A stretch of DNA of 28,690 nucleotides from Oscillospiraceae bacterium (GTDB lineage: Bacteria; Bacillota; Clostridia; Oscillospirales; Ruminococcaceae). This document shows, piece by piece, positions 1 through 8,408 of the stretch (positions within the stretch are counted from its first letter, which is position 1; the number at the start of each line of letters is the position of its first letter). Below the pieces are notes generated by a model. The model saw nothing but the letters and a program-made list of their open reading frames with translations. It was not told where the DNA came from and did not search any database. The DNA lies in contig JAQXFT010000065.1 of NCBI GenBank assembly GCA_029005335.1, forward strand, positions 1 through 28,690. Reading direction: 5' to 3'. Made by a program: the position numbers and the translations under genes.

Positions 1-415
1 TTGTAACGCATATATCCGCAAAGTTGAATATTGCAAAATTGAAGAGCTGAAAGTCAAACATATCTATAACCTTTCCGTCATTGAATACCCTGTCAATAAG
101 ATTTCCGATTCCTCCGGCTATCATCAGTATCATTGACGCAAACAACATTTTTGAATGATTGCGATATTTTACAAGAATATATGAACATACCGCAGTTATG
201 ATTACTACTACAGTTATCAGGAAAATTCTTTTTCCAGCCATGCTTCCGAATATTGCACCTGTATTATAATGCAGTGTCAAATCAAATATTTTTGTATCGC
301 CTATTTTTATAAAGTCAACACTTTCATGCAGTACCAGATTTTCAACGCACCATGATTTTATAAACTGGTCACAGATTACAAGCAGTGCTATAGCTATCAA
401 TGCAAATATTATCAT
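1..415 (-). CDS. lspA: Lipoprotein signal peptidase II, C-terminus cut by window edge
   Basis: Integral membrane aspartyl peptidase that cleaves the signal peptide of prolipoproteins after the lipobox Cys is diacylglyceryl-modified. 138 codons are visible from ATG at 415; there is no stop before the left edge. The family motifs are present: NTGAIFG at about 51-57, GNLIDRV with catalytic Asp108, and FNFAD with catalytic Asp134. Hydrophobic stretches at about 2-15, 64-83 and 89-104 fit the usual four-helix fold. AAAGGA lies about 9 bases before the ATG. It is the last visible gene of the minus-strand string, 57 bases after ileS and beyond a hairpin. Substrates in this window would include the two lipoproteins near the right edge. 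Identity is secure; only the last residues are missing. Confidence 0.95.
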   Translation of the reverse strand, partial: MIIFALIAIALLVICDQFIKSWCVENLVLHESVDFIKIGDTKIFDLTLHYNTGAIFGSMAGKRIFLITVVVIITAVCSYILVKYRNHSKMLFASMILMIAGGIGNLIDRVFNDGKVIDMFDFQLFNFAIFNFADICVT

Positions 416-440
416 ATGAAAATCCTTTCGGTAAAAATTC

Positions 441-463
441 AGCCTGCCGTATGACAGCAGGCT
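441..463 (-). terminator. Hairpin between ileS and lspA, probable (partial) terminator
   Basis: Read on the minus strand, a 10-bp stem (AGCCTGCTGT pairing with ATACGGCAGGCT, one T-G wobble) with a 3-base loop begins 9 bases after the ileS stop and is followed by GAATTTTTACC. The stem is strong but the T run is short and broken, so it may only attenuate transcription into lspA, whose RBS follows immediately. Confidence 0.65.
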
Positions 464-472
464 TGTTTTGAT

Positions 473-3241
473 TTATCTTACTGCTTTACAGCATCTTTCG
501 CATAGTGTAGGGTGTTCGGAATCTGCACCTACTGTCTTTGAGTATGTCCAGCATCTTTCGCACTTATCTCCATCAGCCTTCTGCACTTCAAATTCTGTTT
601 CAGAATCGTTTCTGTCAGCTGATACTTCTACATCTGATACGATGAGAATTTCCGCAAGATGGTCAGAAACAGTACTATACTTTTCTGCATTCTCGGGACT
701 GCAATGAATAATTATTTTAGCCTCCAGAGATTTTCCGATTATTTTCTCGTTACGCTTTTCCTCAAGGACTTTGTTTACAGCTTCTCTGTTGCTGTAGATA
801 AATTCCCATTTTGCGATAAAATCATCAGTAAATTCTATTCCTGATTTTTCAGGCATCTGATTCAGGAAAATACTCTGTGCATCGTCAGTAGATTTATGGG
901 GCATATATGACCAGATTTCCTCTGCTGTAAATGAAATTATCGGTGCGGAAAGTCTTGCCACTGCACTCAGTATTCTGTACATTGTTGTCTGTGCGGAACG
1001 TCTTATTCCGGAATCCTCTTTTTCACAGTATAATCTGTCCTTGATTATATCAAGGTAGAAGTTTGACATATCGGTTACACAGAAGTTGTGGATTGCATGG
1101 AATGCGATATGGAAATCAAAGCTGTTATAGCCTTCGTTTACCTTATCTATAACGTCATCAAGCTTCATCAATGCCCACTTGTCAAGCTCAGTAAGCTTTT
1201 CGTCCGGAACACTGTCTGTATCAGGATTGAAGCCATTTCCGTTTCCGAGATTTCCGAGAATAAATCTTGCAGTATTTCTGATTTTCTTGTATGCTTCGGA
1301 GAGCTGTTTAAGAATCGGCTGTGATACTCTTATATCTGAGTGATAATCAGATGATGCTACCCAGAGTCTGAGAATATCTGCTCCGTATACGTCTGTAATT
1401 TCAGCAGGTGCGATACCGTTTCCGAGGGATTTGTGCATTGTTTTTCCCTCTCCGTCAACTACCCAGCCATGAGTACATACTGCCTTATATGGTGCAGTAC
1501 CCTTATATACTACTGATGTCAGGAGTGATGACTGGAACCAGCCTCTGTACTGGTCTGCACCCTCGAGGTACAAATCAGCAGGCCATTTAAGACAGTCATA
1601 CTGTTCCATTACTGCTGAATGTGATACACCGCTATCGAACCATACGTCCATAATATCATATTCTTTTGTAAATTCGCCACAGCCACATTCGCATTTTACA
1701 TCAGAAGGGATAAATTCGGAAGTATCTCTGAGCCACCATGAATCTGCTCCCTCTTTTCTGAACATATCGGCAATAGCTTTGATAGTCTGGTCATTTATAA
1801 TCGGCTTACCGCAATCCTTACAGTATACTACCGGAATCGGAACGCCCCATGTTCTCTGACGGGAAATGCACCAGTCACTTCTGTCACGAACCATTCCTTT
1901 GATTCTGTCTTCGCCCCATTCCGGAATCCATTTTACATCTTCAATAGCTTTTATTGCTTTATCCTTGAATCCGTTTACTGAGCAGAACCACTGTTCTGTA
2001 GCACGGTATATAATAGGGCTTCCGCATCTCCAGCAGTGCGGATACTGGTGAACAATTTTCTTGATTGCGAGAAGTGCATTGTTTTCCTCAAGCTTCTTTG
2101 CAATAGCCTTATTTGCGGTATCTGTATCCATACCCTCAAATTCTCCGGCTTCGGCAGTCTGCTTTCCGTCGGCATCAACGCATACTATAATTCCAATATC
2201 ATCGTAATTCTTGCATACTTCAAAGTCCTCAACACCATATCCGGGGGCGGTGTGTACACAGCCTGTACCGCTTTCAAGAGTAACATGACTGCCTGTTATA
2301 ATAGGTGAAAGTCTGTCATAGAGCGGGTGCTGGGTTTTCATTCCCTCAAGCTCTGCACCGGTAAAGCTTCCTGTTGTAGTATATTCTGTAATTCCGGCTG
2401 TTTCCATAGTTGTTTTAACAAGCTCTTCAGCCATTACGTAGTATTCACCGTTTGCATTTACAAGCGTGTAATTATATTCAGGGCCAAGACATACAGCAAG
2501 GTTACCGGGGATTGTCCATGTTGTAGTAGTCCAGATTACGAAATAGATTTTTGATATATCAAGACCCATTCCGGAGAATATTCCCTTGTCATCTGTAACT
2601 CTGAATTTTACATATATAGAGTGACACGGGTCATCTGAGTATTCAATTTCAGCTTCAGCGAGAGCTGTTTTACAGTCAGGACACCAGTACACAGGCTTCA
2701 GACCTTTATACATATATCCGGATTTTGCCATTTCACCGAATACTTCAACCTGACGTGCTTCATATTCGGGCTTCAGTGTGAGATAGGGGTCGTCGTAATC
2801 ACCGAGAGTTCCGAGACGCTTGAATTGCTTCATCTGATTTTTTACATGGGTAAGTGCAAAATCATGACAGTGCTTTCTGAGTTCTACCGGAGATATTGCA
2901 CCGTTTTCAACGCCGATTGACTTCATAGCTTTAAGTTCAATCGGAAGTCCGTGAGTATCCCAGCCGGGGACATAAGGAGCGCAGAATCCGCTCATGTTTT
3001 TATATTTTATTATGAAATCTTTAAGAGTTTTGTTAAGAGCTGTACCCAGATGAATTTCACCGTTTGCATAGGGAGGGCCATCGTGAAGTATATAGAGTGG
3101 CTTTCCCTGATTTTTTTCAATCATCTTGTAATAAAGTCTTTCATTCTCCCATTTTTCAAGGGTTTCTGGTTCTCTTTTCGGAAGATTTCCTCTCATAGGG
3201 AAATCTGTTTTTGGTAAATTAAGAGTTTTATTATAATCCAT
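473..3241 (-). CDS. ileS: Isoleucyl-tRNA synthetase
   Basis: Class I aminoacyl-tRNA synthetase that charges tRNA-Ile in the cytoplasm. At 922 aa it has the usual bacterial length. The HIGH signature is HLGT at 64-67 within PPYANGEIHLGT; the second signature is KTMHKS at 600-605, a degenerate form of KMSKS. A CP1 editing domain is expected between them (TTTTWTIPGN region). The C-terminal zinc motif is present (CERCW with a later CERC), typical of bacterial type 1 IleRS. It starts 29 bases after divIVA in the conserved Firmicute ylm-divIVA-ileS order. That gap is too short for a T-box leader, so tRNA-Ile-responsive control, if any, must act elsewhere. Confidence 0.97.
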   Translation of the reverse strand: MDYNKTLNLPKTDFPMRGNLPKREPETLEKWENERLYYKMIEKNQGKPLYILHDGPPYANGEIHLGTALNKTLKDFIIKYKNMSGFCAPYVPGWDTHGLPIELKAMKSIGVENGAISPVELRKHCHDFALTHVKNQMKQFKRLGTLGDYDDPYLTLKPEYEARQVEVFGEMAKSGYMYKGLKPVYWCPDCKTALAEAEIEYSDDPCHSIYVKFRVTDDKGIFSGMGLDISKIYFVIWTTTTWTIPGNLAVCLGPEYNYTLVNANGEYYVMAEELVKTTMETAGITEYTTTGSFTGAELEGMKTQHPLYDRLSPIITGSHVTLESGTGCVHTAPGYGVEDFEVCKNYDDIGIIVCVDADGKQTAEAGEFEGMDTDTANKAIAKKLEENNALLAIKKIVHQYPHCWRCGSPIIYRATEQWFCSVNGFKDKAIKAIEDVKWIPEWGEDRIKGMVRDRSDWCISRQRTWGVPIPVVYCKDCGKPIINDQTIKAIADMFRKEGADSWWLRDTSEFIPSDVKCECGCGEFTKEYDIMDVWFDSGVSHSAVMEQYDCLKWPADLYLEGADQYRGWFQSSLLTSVVYKGTAPYKAVCTHGWVVDGEGKTMHKSLGNGIAPAEITDVYGADILRLWVASSDYHSDIRVSQPILKQLSEAYKKIRNTARFILGNLGNGNGFNPDTDSVPDEKLTELDKWALMKLDDVIDKVNEGYNSFDFHIAFHAIHNFCVTDMSNFYLDIIKDRLYCEKEDSGIRRSAQTTMYRILSAVARLSAPIISFTAEEIWSYMPHKSTDDAQSIFLNQMPEKSGIEFTDDFIAKWEFIYSNREAVNKVLEEKRNEKIIGKSLEAKIIIHCSPENAEKYSTVSDHLAEILIVSDVEVSADRNDSETEFEVQKADGDKCERCWTYSKTVGADSEHPTLCERCCKAVR

Positions 3242-3270
3242 TGCAGATATAATTTCCTTTCAGTATATTT

Positions 3271-3852
3271 TTATTCTTCTGATTCAGGAGCTTCTTCTGT
3301 CAGAGCTTCGGTTTCAGATTCAGAAGCATAATCAGATTTATTATCTTCAAAGCTATCGCTTACAGCCTCTTCAAAGGTTTCGGGCATACTTGAAACAAGC
3401 TCAAGATGATTCTTATACATATCGAAAAGAGCTTTTTTAAATTCTGAAACCTGCTGCTGTGCAATTATAAGAGCTTCCTTCTCTCTGGCAATCTCTGCAC
3501 GGTTTTTTTCCATAGCAATTTCATGCTGTCTGGTAGCCTCATCGAGAAGAGCGTCTGCTTTTTCCTGAGCTTCAGCAAGAATCTTTTCTGCTCTCTCATT
3601 TGCATCTGCAATTACATGATGAGCCTGCTTCTGTGCTCCGAGAAGTGCGTCCTTGACTGCGTCTTCATCTCTCATATACTCTCTTACCTTGTCGGCAAGA
3701 ATCTGAATTTTATTATTTGCATCATCACGTTCGCTGTCCATATCAGATAATTCCTTTTCAAGCTCGACAAGAAATTCATCTATATCCTCCTGCTTATATC
3801 CGAAAGCAGCCTTTTCAAATCTCTTTTTCCTGATATCGCTTGCTGTAATCAT
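3271..3852 (-). CDS. divIVA: DivIVA-family cell pole/septum coiled-coil protein
   Basis: DivIVA proteins bind negatively curved membrane at septa and poles and recruit partners. The 193-aa product starts with the family N-terminal segment (ITASDIRKKRFEKAAFGYKQ, then EDIDEFL), which holds the membrane-binding and first coiled-coil part. A long Ala/Glu/Lys/Gln-rich coiled coil follows from about 28 to 150, then a very acidic tail (about 155-193). AAAGGA precedes the ATG by about 10 bases. It lies between ylmH (14 bases before) and ileS (29 bases after), the position divIVA holds in Bacillus, Streptococcus and Clostridia. A role in septum placement or sporulation is inferred from the family. Confidence 0.93.
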   Translation of the reverse strand: MITASDIRKKRFEKAAFGYKQEDIDEFLVELEKELSDMDSERDDANNKIQILADKVREYMRDEDAVKDALLGAQKQAHHVIADANERAEKILAEAQEKADALLDEATRQHEIAMEKNRAEIAREKEALIIAQQQVSEFKKALFDMYKNHLELVSSMPETFEEAVSDSFEDNKSDYASESETEALTEEAPESEE

Positions 3853-3866
3853 TTTTCAGCTTCCTT

Positions 3867-4643
3867 TCATTTATATTTCTTTACTGCAATATGTAATCTG
3901 CCTTTTTTTGAAATTCCTGAAAATTCATCTAAGATAAATTTTCCATATCCCTTAACAGAAAAAACATCTTTGCACTTCATTTCGTGCTTTACTGAAAATA
4001 CTGTTTCGCAGTTAATCTGAATCCCCGTATTTTTTATAAGCTGTGCCGATTTTTCACGGCTTATTCTGAGTGCAAGGCTTATAACGCTGTCTGCTCTCAG
4101 TGATGCAACCGTACCGCTTATGGTTTCAAATTCCTGTATTCTTACTGTATCAAAAGGCATATCGTCATAGATTTTCACACCTGTTCTGCCTATTTTTCCG
4201 ACTGTACTGCAGATAAGCTCTGAGGCGGTATCAGTAGCGAAAACCTGAGCCTTTCCCTCTGATATCAGTATATCTCCGATAGTTTCACGTTTAAGGCGAA
4301 GTGCCATGAGTGAACCGAGAAAATCACGATGTGTCAGAGTATCAGATTTCCTGTATAAAAAGGTCAGGCATTTCATGGGTATTTCCTCTGTTAAGCCTTC
4401 ACTGTACAATTCATCAAGGTAACCACAGCCCGACAAGCTGTATACACAGAGGATTTTTCTTTGTGCATCATTGTATCCGCCCCAGAATTTATAAACCACA
4501 TACGGATAATTCAGAAGAATCCCTTCCGCCTCCGAACACTGTTTTTCATCAAGGAACATTGAATATACCGGAGAGCATATTTTTGCACTTTGTCTTATCA
4601 AATCCTCTGTTCTTGCCGGAATGATGCTTTCACCGGATTTCAT
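3867..4643 (-). CDS. ylmH: YlmH-family S4 RNA-binding protein
   Basis: 258 aa, the usual YlmH length. The central segment LTHRDFLGSLMALRLKRETI (about 103-122) is the characteristic YlmH motif, and a C-terminal S4 RNA-binding domain covers about 180-250 (ASLRADSVISLALRISREKS). In Bacillus YlmH is associated with rescue of stalled 50S ribosomes and is encoded in the division cluster; that role is transferred by family. The ATG lies 2 bases after the sepF stop, so translation is probably coupled. The only SD-like GGAG is inside the end of sepF, about 13 bases upstream. Confidence 0.9.
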   Translation of the reverse strand: MKSGESIIPARTEDLIRQSAKICSPVYSMFLDEKQCSEAEGILLNYPYVVYKFWGGYNDAQRKILCVYSLSGCGYLDELYSEGLTEEIPMKCLTFLYRKSDTLTHRDFLGSLMALRLKRETIGDILISEGKAQVFATDTASELICSTVGKIGRTGVKIYDDMPFDTVRIQEFETISGTVASLRADSVISLALRISREKSAQLIKNTGIQINCETVFSVKHEMKCKDVFSVKGYGKFILDEFSGISKKGRLHIAVKKYK

Positions 4644-4645
4644 TG

Positions 4646-5110
4646 TCAGAGAATGACTCCGCTGCTTTCAAGCTCTCCTACTAAATCCTCTCCTATGAAT
4701 CCGACGTTATAGGGAGTAATTATATATGTGAGATTTGCAACAGGTTTAAGGCTTCCTCCGTTTGCGTATGCAACGCCTACAAGGAAGTCTATTATTCTTC
4801 TTTTATTTTCAGCAGAAGCTGTTTCGAGGTTAAGAACTACAGTTTTTTTGGCGATAAGGTGGTCTGCAATCTGCTTTGCATCTGTGAAAACCTCCGGTTT
4901 TACAAGCACTACCTGAAGCTGTGCTGTTGTCTGGATATTCACTACCCTGTTGTTTCTTCTGTCACCTGAAGCAGACGGTGCTGGTTCTTCGTTCTTTTCA
5001 GAAGACGTGAAGTTTACCGACGGACGTACAGGAGCAGAAGACTCTTCGGTTTCTTCATCTTCCACATCAGACTGATAGAAAAAGTTCTTGATATTATTTA
5101 ATATACTCAT
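4646..5110 (-). CDS. sepF: Cell division protein SepF
   Basis: SepF anchors FtsZ to the membrane and shapes the septal ring in Gram-positive bacteria. The 154-aa product has an N-terminal amphipathic-helix candidate (MSILNNIKNFFYQ, 1-13), an acidic, Ser/Pro-rich linker (about 14-55), then the globular SepF domain (about 60-150) with VVLVKPEVFTDAKQIADHL, VVLNLE, RRIIDFLVGVAYANGGSL and ITPYNVGF. It follows yggS by 65 bases and precedes ylmH directly. The membrane protein gene ylmG, normally between sepF and ylmH, is absent here. GGAGA lies about 11 bases before the ATG. Confidence 0.95.
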   Translation of the reverse strand: MSILNNIKNFFYQSDVEDEETEESSAPVRPSVNFTSSEKNEEPAPSASGDRRNNRVVNIQTTAQLQVVLVKPEVFTDAKQIADHLIAKKTVVLNLETASAENKRRIIDFLVGVAYANGGSLKPVANLTYIITPYNVGFIGEDLVGELESSGVIL

Positions 5111-5175
5111 AACTTAAAAATCTCCATTCTCCGCATAATTATAATTTCAGACGGATATGCGGTTCCGAAAGTTCT

Positions 5176-5877
5176 TTATTTGTAAATTCTTGTGCCGAAA
5201 AGACCTGAACCTATTCTCACAAGTGTAGAACCATATTTTATGGCATTCACATAATCTCCGGTCATACCCACTGACAATATGTCCATATTTATATTATCCG
5301 ATTTTTTTTCAGAAATGTCAATATATAAATCCTGCATTTCAGACAAAAATTTTTCGCTGTTTTCAGCAGGCGGTATTGCCATCAGACCGCAGACTCTGAT
5401 ATTTTTAAATTCCCCGAGGCTTTCCGCAAATTCAAAGGCTTCCTCCGGCATAACTCCGCTTTTGCTTTTCTCTCTTCCGATATTGACTTCGCATAGTATA
5501 TTCATAATTCGGTTATTTTCTCTGGCGAGCCTGTCTATTTCATTTGCAAGCTTCAGGCTGTCCACTGACTGTATCATGCTTACGCTGTTGATTATATATT
5601 TGACCTTATTGGTCTGGAGGTGTCCGATTATATGCACTTCTGCGGACTGGTCGTACAAATCCTTTTTGGACTGATATTCCTGAACACGGTTTTCTCCGAG
5701 AAGATTTATTCCCTTTGATACTGCATAGTTCACAGCCTCCGGAGCTACTGTCTTTGTAACTGCCATAAGTCTTATTTCTGTATCGGGCTTACGGTATTTT
5801 GCAACAGCCTCACCGATATTATACCTGATTTTTTTCAGATTCTCATCAATATAGGAATAATCATTGTTCATAGTCAT
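5176..5877 (-). CDS. yggS: YggS/YlmE-family pyridoxal-phosphate homeostasis protein
   Basis: A cytoplasmic PLP-binding protein with an alanine-racemase-like barrel; the family affects PLP and amino-acid homeostasis rather than having a firmly defined catalytic reaction. The 233-aa product shows IRLMAVTKTVAPEAV with the PLP-binding Lys, GENRVQEYQSK, HIIGHLQTNKVKYI, CEVNIGREKSKSG, GLMAIPP, and SVGMTGDYVNAIKYGSTLVRIGSGLFG. I chose the ATG at 5877 (or 5871, six bases on) because the protein homology begins there. The longer in-frame extension to 5982 lies inside the preceding gene and has no family similarity. With this start it overlaps the HlyD-like gene by 17 bases. It is the first gene of the ylm division cluster. 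Confidence 0.93.
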   Translation of the reverse strand: MTMNNDYSYIDENLKKIRYNIGEAVAKYRKPDTEIRLMAVTKTVAPEAVNYAVSKGINLLGENRVQEYQSKKDLYDQSAEVHIIGHLQTNKVKYIINSVSMIQSVDSLKLANEIDRLARENNRIMNILCEVNIGREKSKSGVMPEEAFEFAESLGEFKNIRVCGLMAIPPAENSEKFLSEMQDLYIDISEKKSDNINMDILSVGMTGDYVNAIKYGSTLVRIGSGLFGTRIYK

Positions 5878-7144
5878 AATTCTCAACAAGTCCTTCCACA
5901 ATAATATCGTCATACAATGCAAGATATCCTGTTCCCTCGTCCTCGGAAAAAATCCTTGAGAGAACATAGTCATTTCCCTCATATATTACATCTATCTGCC
6001 GGAACACTACCTGTTCTCCCTGTAAGATATATACTCCCTTGCATTTTTCAGTAACTTCCTTTTCGACGCCCTCATCGTCCTTTACGGTATGGGAAAGGGT
6101 TTTGAATCTTATTGCCTTTCTGGGAACTTTGATACCGTTATACACACCTTTTATTATTTCTGTTTTTTCACAGCGGTGCTGTACAAGCTTTGAGTCGAAC
6201 TCATCACTTGCAACAACAAGTATACTTTCTGCCGGATTTCCTTCGTCCCATACATCTACAACATAGGCGGTATGCTCTTCCGGAGCTGATTCTGTTTTAA
6301 TTTTTATGCTTTGTCCGGGTTCATAGGATTTATCTGTATTGTCAACTATTCCGGCTGTATACCATTCATAGCTGTCAAGTGTTTTTCCTATTATATTTTC
6401 ATCAGTCAGCTTTCTGTCCTCTATGGATTTCAGATAATCCACGGTAAGATTTTTTATATCTGATTTTTTTAGTTCATTTTCATAGCCGTCGCAGTAGCTC
6501 ACAAAATATGCTGAACAGTCAGATATTATCACATCTACAGGCTCTGCTGTTTCCTGTCTGAGGCTGTCGATTTCTGATGTTATATCATTGATTCTGTCTG
6601 AAAAATTCACATCGGAATTTGTCAGAAGCTGGTATGTACTCATATAGACCAGAAGATTTTCTTCCTTCTCCCCGATTTTTTCATAATTCTTCAAATCACG
6701 GTAATATGTGAGATTCCGGTACTGTTCCTGTATAAGCACCGAGATATCTGATGGCTGTGCTGCCTCAACTGTACCGGGATTCTGTATCTTTTTCAGAAGT
6801 GCAAGCTCTTCTTCAAGGCTGCTTATCTGCTGATTTACCTGTATCTGTTCTCCGGAGGAATATATTTTTGCGATAACCGAACCTTTTCCGAGTCTTCCTC
6901 CGTCCGGAACGCTGTAGCTTACTGCACCATTCCCGTTATATTCAACAATATTTTCATCTCTTATAAAGATACCGTTTATAAATTCTGAATCTGTTGATGT
7001 CTGCATAAGGGCGCTTTCTGTTTTATAATCTCTTTTTGCTCTGTTGCTGTTATAGAATGCACTTCCGAAAACTACAAGGAACATCACCAGCACTATTATA
7101 TGCAGAAAGGTCTGTACTGTGTTTTTTTTGTTTCCTGCTTTCAT
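5861..7144 (-). CDS. HlyD-like membrane-fusion-type protein
   Basis: 427 aa with one N-terminal membrane segment (about 13-31), short cytoplasmic end MKAGNKKNTVQ, and the rest outside. Residues about 67-103 (VPDGGRLGKGSVIAKIYSSG) look like the first half of a biotinyl-lipoyl-like module. A Gln/Glu/Leu-rich coiled-coil hairpin region follows (about 100-215), then a beta-rich C-terminal part with KVPRKAIRF and GVYILQGEQVVFRQIDVIYEG, as in periplasmic adaptor proteins of the HlyD class. No transporter ATPase or permease is next to it. It sits between hfq (14 bases before) and yggS (17-base overlap). By position it may serve the cell envelope or septum rather than efflux; that is inference. Confidence 0.75.
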   Translation of the reverse strand: MKAGNKKNTVQTFLHIIVLVMFLVVFGSAFYNSNRAKRDYKTESALMQTSTDSEFINGIFIRDENIVEYNGNGAVSYSVPDGGRLGKGSVIAKIYSSGEQIQVNQQISSLEEELALLKKIQNPGTVEAAQPSDISVLIQEQYRNLTYYRDLKNYEKIGEKEENLLVYMSTYQLLTNSDVNFSDRINDITSEIDSLRQETAEPVDVIISDCSAYFVSYCDGYENELKKSDIKNLTVDYLKSIEDRKLTDENIIGKTLDSYEWYTAGIVDNTDKSYEPGQSIKIKTESAPEEHTAYVVDVWDEGNPAESILVVASDEFDSKLVQHRCEKTEIIKGVYNGIKVPRKAIRFKTLSHTVKDDEGVEKEVTEKCKGVYILQGEQVVFRQIDVIYEGNDYVLSRIFSEDEGTGYLALYDDIIVEGLVENYDYEQ

Positions 7145-7158
7145 TCAATCACCGTTCT

Positions 7159-7398
7159 TTATTCTGCCTTTTCGGACGAATCAAGAACTGATACCGGCTT
7201 TGATGGTACTACTGTTGAAATTGCATGTTTATATACAAGCTGTTGTTTACCTTCGCTGTCAAGAATTACTACATAGCTGTCAAAGCCCTTTACCATTCCT
7301 TTGAACTGAAATCCATTTGTCAGAAAAATTGTAACGGATATTCTTTCCTTTCTGCACTGATTAAGGAAAACGTCCTGTAAATTCATTATCTTGTTCAT
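7159..7398 (-). CDS. hfq: RNA chaperone Hfq
   Basis: Hexameric Sm-like chaperone that pairs small RNAs with mRNAs. The 79-aa product has the Sm1 motif (VTIFLTNGFQFKGMVKGFDS, about 22-41) and Sm2 motif (YKHAISTVVPSKP, about 56-68); YKHAISTVVP matches the well-known Sm2 core. The C-terminal tail is short and acidic, as in other Firmicutes. N-terminal LNQCRKER has Cys where Leu is common. GGAG lies about 7 bases before the ATG at 7398. It is 74 bases after miaA and has its own probable promoter in that gap. The miaA-hfq order is widely conserved. Confidence 0.97.
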   Translation of the reverse strand: MNKIMNLQDVFLNQCRKERISVTIFLTNGFQFKGMVKGFDSYVVILDSEGKQQLVYKHAISTVVPSKPVSVLDSSEKAE

Positions 7399-7454
7399 AC
7401 ACTTTCTCCGTTTCTGAAATTATTTAATTAAGTATATACAAATATACATAATAT

Positions 7455-7483
7455 ATTATATCACATTATTTTTCATTTGGCTA
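7455..7483 (-). promoter_or_regulatory. Internal sigma-A promoter before hfq
   Basis: On the minus strand: TAGCCA (4 of 6 to TTGACA), 17-base spacer, and TATAAT with an upstream TG (extended -10). It overlaps the end of miaA and would give hfq a leader of about 50 bases. The 14 bases ATGTGATATAATAT around the -10 are identical to those at the miaB promoter. Confidence 0.6.
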
Positions 7484-8402
7484 TAGCTTTTCTGCAAATT
7501 TGTGAAATTTTACTCTTTTCGCTATATTTATCCAGCATAAACCAGTTAATTTTTTCATTTCTTCTGAACCATGTCAGCTGACGTTTTGCATAATGTCTGG
7601 TTTCCTGTCTGATTATGTCGGCACATTCTTCGAGAGAAGCTTTTTTTTCAAAATACGGGATAAGCTCCTTATACCCTATTGCATTTGATGCAGTTTTCAT
7701 TTTTCCGCTTTCGAGATAAAGAGCCTCTGCTTCTTCAACGAGACCACGCTCAAGCATTATGTCAACACGTCTGTTGATTCTGTCATAAAGAATACTTCTG
7801 TCGGAATAGTTAAGACCGATTATATAAGAATCATAGGGACTTTCTTCAGAAAGGCTTTCGGCTTTTAGTTCGCTGAGTTTTCTGCCTGTAGTGTGATATA
7901 CTTCCAAAGCACGTATAACTCTTACAAGATTGTTGGGGTGAATAGTTACTGCGGATTCGGGGTCAACTTCGGAAAGTATTTTGTGAAGTTCCTCATTGCC
8001 GTTGATTTCAGCGAATTTTTCAAGACTTCTGCAGTATTCCTCATCTTTTTTAGTTTCCGAAAATTTAACGTTATTCAGAAGTGAATCTATATAGAGACCT
8101 GTTCCGCCTACTATTAACGGAAGCTTTCCCCTGCTGATTATATCAGAAATTTTTTCATTTGCAAGCTTTACATAATCCGCAACGCTGAATGATACATCAC
8201 GGTCAAGAAAATCTATAAGGTGATGAGGTATTCCCTGCATTTCCTCCTTAGTAGGTTTTGCTGTTGCAATGTCCATACCCTTGTAAATCTGCATTGAATC
8301 TGCTGATACTACTTCTCCGTCAAATTCTTTCGCAAGCATTACTCCCATATCGGTTTTTCCCGATGCAGTTGCTCCGACTACTGCTATTACTTTTTTCTTC
8401 AA
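7473..8402 (-). CDS. miaA: tRNA dimethylallyltransferase
   Basis: Transfers a dimethylallyl group to N6 of A37 in tRNAs that read codons starting with U, the first step of ms2i6A37 synthesis. 309 aa, normal length. The P-loop GATASGKT is at 10-17; SADSMQIYKGMDIATAKPT (about 34-52) and GGTGLYIDSLL are the dimethylallyl diphosphate and tRNA-binding signatures, and RETRHYAKRQLTWFRRN is the C-terminal tRNA-binding motif. The start codon is TTG at 8402, supported by AGGTGA six bases upstream; that SD overlaps the end of nfi, whose stop is 6 bases away. The partner enzyme MiaB is the first gene of the same string. Confidence 0.96.
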   Translation of the reverse strand: MKKKVIAVVGATASGKTDMGVMLAKEFDGEVVSADSMQIYKGMDIATAKPTKEEMQGIPHHLIDFLDRDVSFSVADYVKLANEKISDIISRGKLPLIVGGTGLYIDSLLNNVKFSETKKDEEYCRSLEKFAEINGNEELHKILSEVDPESAVTIHPNNLVRVIRALEVYHTTGRKLSELKAESLSEESPYDSYIIGLNYSDRSILYDRINRRVDIMLERGLVEEAEALYLESGKMKTASNAIGYKELIPYFEKKASLEECADIIRQETRHYAKRQLTWFRRNEKINWFMLDKYSEKSKISQICRKAIAK

Positions 8403-8408
8403 ACAAAA

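Noticed and set aside
3242..3270. T-box leader before ileS
   Set aside because: Only 29 bases separate divIVA and ileS, far too few for a T-box, and no specifier or antiterminator structure is visible.
5131..5162. CCGCATA/TATGCGG hairpin between yggS and sepF as terminator
   Set aside because: The loop is 18 bases, the stem AT-containing and no T run follows on the minus strand; at most a weak leader structure.
5878..5982. Longer yggS start with 35 extra residues
   Set aside because: The extension lies inside the HlyD-like coding sequence, has no family similarity, and the YggS domain starts normally at 5877 or 5871.
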